From the NCBI GenBank assembly GCA_903851225.1, contig CAINNT010000177.1, positions 1-22,248 of the forward strand: DNA of 22,248 nucleotides, written 5' to 3'. The notes beneath the pieces were generated by a model. That model saw only the letters and a list, made by a program, of their open reading frames with translations, did no database searches and was not told the origin of the DNA. The translations under genes were made by a program, and so were the position numbers. Position 1 is the first letter of the stretch; every line of letters starts with the position of its first letter. Source of the stretch: an uncultured Chloroflexota bacterium. Lineage in GTDB: Bacteria > Chloroflexota > Limnocylindria > Limnocylindrales > Limnocylindraceae. Below are positions 1 through 6,796 of this stretch, in pieces.

Positions 1-1655
1 CCGGTCTGATCACCTACATGCGCACCGATTCACCAACGCTGAGCCAGCAGGCCATCAGCGACGCATCGGCGGTGATCCGCGAGCGGTTCGGCCCAGAGAT
101 GGTCGTAGAGGGCGGCCGCCAATACGCCTCGAAGTCGAAAAGCGCGCAAGAGGCCCACGAGGCGATTCGCCCAACGAATCTCGCCTTGACTCCCGAACTC
201 GCTGCGCCGTACATAGACGAACGCGAGCTGAAGGTCTACACGTTGATCTGGCGCCGCACGATCGCATCGCAGATGCCGGACAAGATCTCCGCCTCCACGA
301 CGCTGATCTGGAACGCAGGGGGCGATCGACTCAAGACCGTCGCGACACGAACCCTCGAGCCAGGCTTCACCGCTGTCTACCTTGAAGGACGCGACGACGA
401 GGACGAAGATGCAGAGGCGAAGGTACCCGATCTACCTGAGGGCTCGAAGGGGAGCGTCGCAACGGTCGAGGGTGTCGCACATGCAACGAAGCCTGAGCCA
501 CGCTTTACCGAGCCGACGTTGGTCAAGGAGCTGGAGAAGCACGGCATTGGCCGACCCTCGACGTACGCCGCCATCATCGAACGCATTCAAGAACGCGAGT
601 ACGTAGATCGGGACAAGGAGAATCGCCTTCGTGCCACGCGCCTTGGCGAAACGGTCTGTGACCTCTTGACCACGCATTTCGCCACCTTTGTCGATCTCGG
701 ATTCACCGCTGGAATGGAGGAGGACCTCGACGCCGTTGCGGAGGGTCGTGCGAATTGGCGGGAAGTCCTGCAGAGGTTCTGGAGCACCTTTGACCCGCTA
801 GTGCTTGAGAAGGCGCAGTCGATCGGCGCAGGAGAGTTCCGCAACCGAGCCAGCGAAGAGAAGTGCTCCGAAGGGCACCCAATGGAGGAGCGTCTCGGCC
901 GATTCGGATGGTACCTCGCCTGCACGCTGTACCCAGAACATGCAGAACGGAAGTCGCTTTCTAAGGTGATTGGTGACGATGCGCCGTCAGGGGACGCACC
1001 AACGCTTGAAGGCGCTGGTCTGCCGTGTCCGATGTGTGGCGCAGAACACGGCGGCAAAATGGCGCAGCGTCGCAGCCGATTTGGCTGGTTTCTTGGTTGC
1101 GACCGGTATCCGGAGTGCCGATACATTCCGAAGGCCGAGGTTCCCGCCGAGTTCAAGTTGGAGTTCGATGCACTCTGCCCGATGTGCGGCGTTGAGCACG
1201 GAGGCAAACTTGGCCCCAAGAAGAACAACAAGCGTGGCACCTACTTCTATTCGTGCAATCGCTATCCCGACTGCAAGACCATCCGACCGCGACCTACCGG
1301 TGCAACACATGCCGAATGCGGCGCCGTAATTGGCAAAGATGATGAGGGTGGGATCTGCACCAAGTGTGGCGCGCGAGTCCCCCTTCCAGAGGTTGTCGTC
1401 GTGGGGTCGGTGATTGCGGGTGGTGAACCTGATCCACTTGCCTGGGCACCAAAGCGTCCGCGACGCGCAGCTGCAGCCGGGGGCGAGGCTAAAACCGCCA
1501 CGAAGAGCAAGGCGAAACCGAAGGCCAAGCCAAAGACAAAGAGCAGGGGAACGGCAACGACCAAGTCGAAGGCAAAGAGTAAAGTTCTCGCCGGGGCATC
1601 AGCCGCCTCTGAGTCGGTCGCGGTGGCACCAGCCGAACAGGTGGAGACGGCCTGA
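1..1655 (+). CDS. topA: DNA topoisomerase I (type IA), 5' truncated by window edge
   Basis: This enzyme relaxes negative supercoils by passing one strand through a transient break held by a phosphotyrosine bond. The reading frame is open to the left edge. The first complete codons give GLITYMRTDS, the type IA active-site motif, with the catalytic Tyr at 15-17, so the ATG at 18 lies inside the gene and is not its start. The core continues with EPTLVKELEKHGIGRPSTYA (about 510-570). The C-terminus has several zinc-ribbon units: a first with Cys/His ligands (CSEGH near 865, CTLYPEH near 930), two standard CPMCG...YPxC units (about 1024-1120 and 1174-1275), and a last H-x2-C/C-x2-C unit (about 1305-1375). 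A Lys/Ala/Pro-rich basic tail (about 1480-1585) ends the protein. The stop TGA overlaps the xerC ATG by one base, preceded by a GGAG ribosome site. Confidence 0.97.
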   Translation, partial: GLITYMRTDSPTLSQQAISDASAVIRERFGPEMVVEGGRQYASKSKSAQEAHEAIRPTNLALTPELAAPYIDERELKVYTLIWRRTIASQMPDKISASTTLIWNAGGDRLKTVATRTLEPGFTAVYLEGRDDEDEDAEAKVPDLPEGSKGSVATVEGVAHATKPEPRFTEPTLVKELEKHGIGRPSTYAAIIERIQEREYVDRDKENRLRATRLGETVCDLLTTHFATFVDLGFTAGMEEDLDAVAEGRANWREVLQRFWSTFDPLVLEKAQSIGAGEFRNRASEEKCSEGHPMEERLGRFGWYLACTLYPEHAERKSLSKVIGDDAPSGDAPTLEGAGLPCPMCGAEHGGKMAQRRSRFGWFLGCDRYPECRYIPKAEVPAEFKLEFDALCPMCGVEHGGKLGPKKNNKRGTYFYSCNRYPDCKTIRPRPTGATHAECGAVIGKDDEGGICTKCGARVPLPEVVVVGSVIAGGEPDPLAWAPKRPRRAAAAGGEAKTATKSKAKPKAKPKTKSRGTATTKSKAKSKVLAGASAASESVAVAPAEQVETA

Positions 1656-2617
1656 TGGCTCGGGGCCGCGAATCGGCTCCCGCGGCGCCGCACTCTTCAG
1701 CTGTGATTGACCCGCGCGTTGCCCCCTTCATCATGCACCTGCGCGCACGTGCTCTCTCGGCGGCCACTGAGCGTTCCTACCGTACGGCGGTGGAGCGCCT
1801 CGTTGCCTGGTACGACAGCGAGGGAATCGATTGGCGTTCGCCATCCCGTGCGGACCTGCGTCGATACATCGCGCTGTTGAGCGTGGATGGTGAGCGCTCT
1901 ACCGTGCAGCAGCGGCTCGCCGCTCTCGGCACCTTCTACCGTTTCTGGGTGCGACAAGGGAGTGTGGCGAAGGATCCGCTGCATGCCCTTGCGCGACCGA
2001 AGCGCGAGAAGCGACTCCCTGACGTACTCACGCAAGCGCAGGTAGAACAGCTCATTGCGCAGGCGAAGGTTGGCACCTCTGCCGCGTTGGCCCAACGCGA
2101 CACAGCGCTAATCGAACTCCTCTACGGCGCAGGCCTGCGAATAGCGGAGGTTGTGGCAATCAACATCGTCGACGTGCAACTTGGCCGTGGCGAGGTAAAG
2201 GTCACAGGCAAGGGTGACAAGCAGCGTGTGGCGCTCTTTGGCGCGCCATGCCGCCGCGCTCTTGATACGTACCTATCTGAGGGACGTCCGGAACTCTCCC
2301 GCCTAGCGAAGACACCCACCTCTGCGCTGTTTTTAAATCGCAACGGTGGGCCGCTGGGGGAGCGTGGCGCCCGCGCACGACTTGACTACATTGCGCGTGC
2401 TGCTGGCCTTCCAGAGGCATTTCACCCACACACACTCCGCCACTCGTTCGCCACACACTTGCTCGATGGCGGCGCAGATCTACGCGTGGTTCAGGAGCTC
2501 CTTGGGCATGAGAGCCTTGGAACAACCCAGGTGTACACGCATGTCTCGACAACGCGTCTGCGGGGCCTCTACAAGTCTGCACATCCGCGCGCCCGACGCA
2601 CCGCAGGAAAACCATGA
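1655..2617 (+). CDS. xerC: Tyrosine recombinase XerC/XerD family (chromosome dimer resolution)
   Basis: This is a site-specific recombinase expected to act at the chromosomal dif site to resolve dimers. Its 320 residues are close to the family length of about 300, with roughly 15 extra N-terminal residues. A SAM-like core-binding domain occupies about residues 20-105 and the catalytic domain about 120-310. All catalytic residues are visible: R162 (GAGLR), K186 (GKGDK), H259-x-x-R262 (HTLRH), H285 (LLGHESL) and nucleophile Y294 (VYTHV). The position directly after topA is typical of XerC in many Gram-positive-type genomes, so I use xerC, although XerC and XerD are hard to separate by sequence alone. 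There are no phage genes or attachment sites around it. It shares one base with topA and its last four bases (ATGA) overlap the murJ start, which is preceded by AGGAAA. Confidence 0.93.
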   Translation: MARGRESAPAAPHSSAVIDPRVAPFIMHLRARALSAATERSYRTAVERLVAWYDSEGIDWRSPSRADLRRYIALLSVDGERSTVQQRLAALGTFYRFWVRQGSVAKDPLHALARPKREKRLPDVLTQAQVEQLIAQAKVGTSAALAQRDTALIELLYGAGLRIAEVVAINIVDVQLGRGEVKVTGKGDKQRVALFGAPCRRALDTYLSEGRPELSRLAKTPTSALFLNRNGGPLGERGARARLDYIARAAGLPEAFHPHTLRHSFATHLLDGGADLRVVQELLGHESLGTTQVYTHVSTTRLRGLYKSAHPRARRTAGKP

Positions 2618-4224
2618 AACGCGCCAGCGACAGCACGATCATCCGCGAGAGTACGGCACGAAGCAGCTCAGTCATCGCTGTCGGCGCACTTGCTTCGCGG
2701 ATTGCGGGATGGGCTCGAGTCACGGTGCTCATTGCGATCTTTGGTGCGACCGGGACGCTTGACCCGTTCCTCGCAGCATTCCGTATTCCTGACATCGTGT
2801 TCGCGCTCGTTGCTGCGGGTTCCATTGCGACCGTGCTTGTGCCGCAGTTGAGCTCTCTCTTGGAACGTGGCGAGCAGCTGCGGGCGCGCCGGCTACTCGG
2901 CTCCGTATTTGTCGCCATGGCGCTCCTTCTCGCCTTCTTCTCGCTCCTTGTAGTGCTTGGAGCGAGCGGGCTCAGCGGTCTCCTGGTTGGGGGACTACCT
3001 AGTGCCCAGCAGCGCGAAGCGGCAGATCTGAGCCTCATCTTGCTTGTGGCCACGGTTGCACTCGCGCTCTCCGCAATCTGCACAAGCGCCGCCGCTGCGC
3101 GGTCGAAGTTTGGTGTCACCGCGATGACTGGTTTGGTGTACAGCGCAGGCACGATCGCTGGTGCGTTGGTCGGAGGCCGGGAAGCAGGGGGTTATGGGCC
3201 CGCAGTCGGTACTGCCGTTGGCGCGATCGCGGTACTGGTGATTGCGGCAATCGTGTTGATTCGAAGCAATCTACGCCCCGCACGCCCAAACTTCGGAGAT
3301 CCGCTCCTTCGAGAGGCGCTGCGCTCACTCCTGCCGCGCGTGGGCTCAGTGCTCTTGGTCCAGCTGTTGCTGGCGTATCTGGTCTCCCTCGCTGGAACCA
3401 CTGGAGCGGGCGCAATTACTGTCTGGTCCTACGCGTTCACGCTCTTGCAGGTGCCCCTGGCGTTGGTCACTTCATCGATTGGCATTGCTGTTCTGCCGAA
3501 AATTGCCGCTCAAGCGGCACGCGGAAATCGCACCGCGGTACGGACCCTGGCAACCTCCAGCATCGGGACGGTCATCTGGATGATGGCCCCGATCGCGACG
3601 CTTGGCACGCTGTTCTCCTACGACGCCGTGCGGCTGGTGGTCGGCGGGACAATCGATGATGCCTCCGCTGTTGCAACGGCGGAGTTGCTTCGGCTCCTCC
3701 TTGTCGGACTTGTTGCACACGGCGTGATCTCGGTTGCGGTCCGTCTCTTCTATGGGCTGCGTGACACGTTGCGCCCAACAGTCGCAGAGATAGGTGGGAA
3801 CATCGTGATCTTCGTATTGGCGAGCCTCTGGGTGCCCATTCTGGGAGTCACAGGGATTGCGACTTCGCTTCCGCTTGGCACCTGGGTTGAGGCCGTTGCG
3901 CTCATAGCCCTCCTCATTGCGCACAAGAAGGTGATAAGCGCTGCAACTGTCGTCGGCACCACACTATTCGCGCTTCTGGCGGCGCTCCTCTCCCTCGGGC
4001 TCGCAGCCTTCATCACCACGCCACTCCTGGATGGGGCTCGGGCGGCCGGAGTTATCCCTGGCGCGGCTGTTGCAACGCTGGGAACTGTTACGGGACTTTC
4101 CCTCTATGTCGCACTGACGATCCTGGCGCGCCGACGTGAGGCGCTCCCGTTGCTCCGTCGCGTCGCTCCACTCGCGCCTCAGAGGATTCGCCCTCTCTTA
4201 CTGCGCGCCGAGGCCAGCCGATGA
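2614..4224 (+). CDS. murJ: Lipid II flippase MurJ/MviN family
   Basis: This is a polytopic inner-membrane protein of the MOP superfamily that moves lipid II across the membrane for peptidoglycan synthesis. It has 536 residues, about the family length, and is almost entirely hydrophobic segments separated by short basic loops (roughly 13-14 membrane spans). The N-terminal MurJ signature is clear: SRIAGWAR (R29, R35), TLDPFLAAFRIPD with D50, and AAGSIATVLVP. By my remembered alignment with E. coli MurJ, R29, R35 and D50 match its R18, R24 and D39. The positions matching its R52 and R270 appear to be non-basic here (F63/A64 and T276 in YAFTLLQVP). The gene sits between xerC and a FemAB-type transferase followed by murE, which supports a role in cell-wall precursor export. 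Its last four bases (ATGA) overlap the next start. Confidence 0.9.
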   Translation: MKRASDSTIIRESTARSSSVIAVGALASRIAGWARVTVLIAIFGATGTLDPFLAAFRIPDIVFALVAAGSIATVLVPQLSSLLERGEQLRARRLLGSVFVAMALLLAFFSLLVVLGASGLSGLLVGGLPSAQQREAADLSLILLVATVALALSAICTSAAAARSKFGVTAMTGLVYSAGTIAGALVGGREAGGYGPAVGTAVGAIAVLVIAAIVLIRSNLRPARPNFGDPLLREALRSLLPRVGSVLLVQLLLAYLVSLAGTTGAGAITVWSYAFTLLQVPLALVTSSIGIAVLPKIAAQAARGNRTAVRTLATSSIGTVIWMMAPIATLGTLFSYDAVRLVVGGTIDDASAVATAELLRLLLVGLVAHGVISVAVRLFYGLRDTLRPTVAEIGGNIVIFVLASLWVPILGVTGIATSLPLGTWVEAVALIALLIAHKKVISAATVVGTTLFALLAALLSLGLAAFITTPLLDGARAAGVIPGAAVATLGTVTGLSLYVALTILARRREALPLLRRVAPLAPQRIRPLLLRAEASR

Positions 4225-5300
4225 CAATTCGCCGGATCGATCTGAACTCGATGGAGGCGCAACGCGCCTGGGATGCGCGCGTTGTGGATGCGCCTGGTGG
4301 TGACGTGCACCAGGGGAGCGCTTGGCTTGCCTACCGCGCAAGTCTTGGCCGCGAGGCGATCGCGCTCGAGATCGACGGTGAGCCACTCGGAATCCTCCTG
4401 AATCGTGCCCCGCTCATCGGACTTCCGAAGGGGCACGCACCGCGCGGACCAATCACACCTTGGGGCGCCACGATTGCTCAGGCGGTAGCTGCGGCGGGGC
4501 GACTCCAGAGCGCTGCCGCCTGGCTGGGTGCGGAGTGCGGCGCTGTTTCGCTCGATGCCGATCCATGGCTCCCGGCGGGTGATGCCACTGAAACCGCGCT
4601 TCGCAACGCCGGACTTCAGAAATCCGATGAGATCTTTCCGAGCCGGCACACAATGGTGCTGCACGCAAGTGCGAGTGGGGCATCTGAGGCCGATCTCTTT
4701 GAGGGAATCAGTAGGAGCACGCGCCAACGAATTGCGCTCGCCGAGCGGGCAGGCTTCGCTGCTGAGCGGATCACATACCTGACCGCCGCGCATGAGCGAA
4801 CAGTGATGTGGGCCCAGGTACAACGCTTGCTTGAGGCAACGGCACAAAGAAAGTCGTTCGCGCTCGGCTCATCCGCCTCGATGATTCGCTGGTGGGACCA
4901 ACTTGTGGCAACGGAACGTGCTGAACTACTTGTGGTTCGCCGCCCGATCGACACAATGGTGGCGTTTATTGTGATCTTGCGACATGGTGAACGGATTACC
5001 ACCGACGCTTCGGGCGATGATCCTGATGTGCGAAAGGAGACCCCTGGGGCACTCGCACTCTTGCGCTGGGCCGCGATCAAGATCGCGGCAGGGGAGCGAC
5101 GGATCACCGACCTTGGCGGCGTGGATATTGCGGGGCATCGGCAAATACCCGTGGAGGGCGACCCGATGCACGGCCTGTACGCCCACAAGGCTTCGTTCGG
5201 GGCAGTCTGGACGCACATGGCGGGAGCGCATCGCATTGTGCTCCGCCCACGCGCACTCCGGGTGCGCTCACTGCTGGGCCGTGTGAGGGGGGGCCGCTGA
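4221..5300 (+). CDS. FemAB/FemX-family peptidoglycan aminoacyltransferase
   Basis: This family transfers amino acids from aminoacyl-tRNA to the stem peptide of lipid II, building the interpeptide bridge at the cytoplasmic face of the membrane. The 359 residues resemble the tandem GNAT-fold architecture. The first half contains the open strand-loop region around PRGPITPWG. A central segment, LFEGISRSTRQRIALAER (about residues 158-176), matches the family's basic helix that follows the first GNAT unit. The C-terminal half carries the ITDLGGVDIAG and HKASFGA segments (about 293-326), the equivalent of the family's DFxG...KxxFG region. There are no membrane spans. The position between murJ and murE fits a cell-wall role. 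Which amino acid is added cannot be read from the sequence, so no gene symbol is given. The start overlaps murJ by ATGA and has GAGG upstream. Confidence 0.82.
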   Translation: MTIRRIDLNSMEAQRAWDARVVDAPGGDVHQGSAWLAYRASLGREAIALEIDGEPLGILLNRAPLIGLPKGHAPRGPITPWGATIAQAVAAAGRLQSAAAWLGAECGAVSLDADPWLPAGDATETALRNAGLQKSDEIFPSRHTMVLHASASGASEADLFEGISRSTRQRIALAERAGFAAERITYLTAAHERTVMWAQVQRLLEATAQRKSFALGSSASMIRWWDQLVATERAELLVVRRPIDTMVAFIVILRHGERITTDASGDDPDVRKETPGALALLRWAAIKIAAGERRITDLGGVDIAGHRQIPVEGDPMHGLYAHKASFGAVWTHMAGAHRIVLRPRALRVRSLLGRVRGGR

Positions 5301-5302
5301 CG

Positions 5303-6796
5303 ATGGAACGGTCGTTGCGTAGTCTCACTGCCCGGCTGCAGGATCTCCATCTGCTCGTTGCCCCCGCATCAGCAGAGGTCAGCATCACAAGCGCTCCCAC
5401 ATACGATTCGCGGCTGGTCGCACCTGGTGCCATCTTTGTTGCAATCCCCGGGCACGTCGCCGACGGTGCATCTTTTGTGTCTCATGCAATAGAACGTGGT
5501 GCCGCTGCAGTGTTGTGCGAGCAGCAGGTCGCCTCAAGCGTGCCGCTCATCGTGGTTCGCGATGCGCGTGCCGCGCTCGCGGTTGCGGCGGCATGGTGGG
5601 AGGGTGATCCTGCCGAGGAACTTGTCGTGATCGGCGTGACCGGAACCGATGGCAAGACTACGACGTCCACGTTCCTCTCTACGGCCCTGACAGCTGCAGG
5701 GTTGCGCACAGGCTTGATCTCCACTGCGATCAGACGGGTTGGGAGCGCCCAGCTCGCGGCGGCGGCACACCAGACGACGCCAGAGGCACCCGGCTTACAG
5801 CGTGCGCTGCGTGAAATGGTGGAGGCTGGCGACGAGGCCGCAGTCGTGGAGAGCACGAGTCACGGTCTACAGCTTGAGCGTGTTGGCGCAATCAACTTTG
5901 CCGCAGCGATTTATACGACCTTCTCGCCAGATCATCTCGACTTCCACAAGGACCTTGATGCGTATCGTGCGGCCAAAACAAAACTTGTCGCGAGAACCGT
6001 GGGCAGTGCGGCGAGCCGTGCGCGCCAGCTGCCGCTCGTGGTGGTCGTGCATGCCAGTGATCCTGCAGTGCAGCCATTCGCCGACGCAGCGGAGGCTGCT
6101 GGACTGCAGGTCGCCCGATTCGATGCCTACTCTGAACACGAGGTGCTGATCAACAACATGAAGGCGGAACTGAATCTCAGCATGCCCGGGCGGATCAATG
6201 CTGCGAACGCGGCTGCAGCCCTCACACTTCTTGCCGCGTGGGGCCTTCCGCTTCCCGCAGCGATCGCCGCAGTCGAAGCCGAAATCGGCCCCCCTGGTCG
6301 AAGTCAGCTCATTCAGGGAACGCAGCCGTTTCGGGTGATCGTTGATTTCGCGCACACTGGCCCATCGTTGACGGCGTCGATTGCGGTGGCACGCGAGATG
6401 TGCGGCCCGACTGGACGTTTGCTGCTAGTTACAGGTGCCGCAGGCGAACGAGACCCGGGGCGGCGTTCAGCCGTCGGACAGGCTGCAGCTCGCGCCGACC
6501 TGGTCTGGATTGCCGACGAGGACCCACGAGGCGAGGATCCAGACGAGATTGCTGAGGCAATTCGAGCGGCATACATGGCTTCCTCGCGCCGTCCAGGCAG
6601 CAGCCTCATCGTTCTCCATGATCGTGCCGCCGCCATTCATGCGGCGATTCGTGCTGCTGAGCCCGGCGACGTCGTGCTGTTGGCAGGGAAGGGCCATGAG
6701 CGAACGATCGAGCGGCATGGTGTAGATGAGCCCTGGGACGAGGCTGCGTTCGCTCGAAGCGCGCTCTCGTCGCTCGGCTATTCTCCAAAACTATGA
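5303..6796 (+). CDS. murE: UDP-MurNAc-tripeptide synthetase (Mur ligase MurE)
   Basis: This is a cytoplasmic ATP-dependent ligase that adds the third residue, a diamino acid, to UDP-MurNAc-L-Ala-D-Glu. It has 497 residues, the normal length. The N-terminal UDP-binding domain has YDSRLVAPGAIFVAIPG. The ATP loop is GVTGTDGKTTT (residues 111-121). The central domain has SPDHLDFH followed by YRAAKTKL, which holds the lysine expected to be carbamylated. The C-terminal domain has GERDPGRR and DEDPRGEDPDEI (residues 405-416). In meso-DAP enzymes the substrate-selecting motif is DNPR. Here it reads EDPR (E406-R409), so L-Lys or L-Orn is possible instead of DAP, and the identity of the diamino acid is open. 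The start is 2 bp after the preceding stop, with a strong purine-rich site (GAGGGGGGG, 5285-5293). It overlaps rel by ATGA. Confidence 0.94.
   Translation: MERSLRSLTARLQDLHLLVAPASAEVSITSAPTYDSRLVAPGAIFVAIPGHVADGASFVSHAIERGAAAVLCEQQVASSVPLIVVRDARAALAVAAAWWEGDPAEELVVIGVTGTDGKTTTSTFLSTALTAAGLRTGLISTAIRRVGSAQLAAAAHQTTPEAPGLQRALREMVEAGDEAAVVESTSHGLQLERVGAINFAAAIYTTFSPDHLDFHKDLDAYRAAKTKLVARTVGSAASRARQLPLVVVVHASDPAVQPFADAAEAAGLQVARFDAYSEHEVLINNMKAELNLSMPGRINAANAAAALTLLAAWGLPLPAAIAAVEAEIGPPGRSQLIQGTQPFRVIVDFAHTGPSLTASIAVAREMCGPTGRLLLVTGAAGERDPGRRSAVGQAAARADLVWIADEDPRGEDPDEIAEAIRAAYMASSRRPGSSLIVLHDRAAAIHAAIRAAEPGDVVLLAGKGHERTIERHGVDEPWDEAAFARSALSSLGYSPKL

Noticed and set aside
18..20. ATG at 18 as start of topA
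   Set aside because: The active-site tyrosine codon lies just upstream in the same open frame, so the gene begins outside the window.
1655..2617. Tyrosine recombinase as a sign of an integrated element
   Set aside because: It sits in a housekeeping operon after topA, has XerC length and motifs, and no attachment sites, tRNA target or phage genes are nearby.
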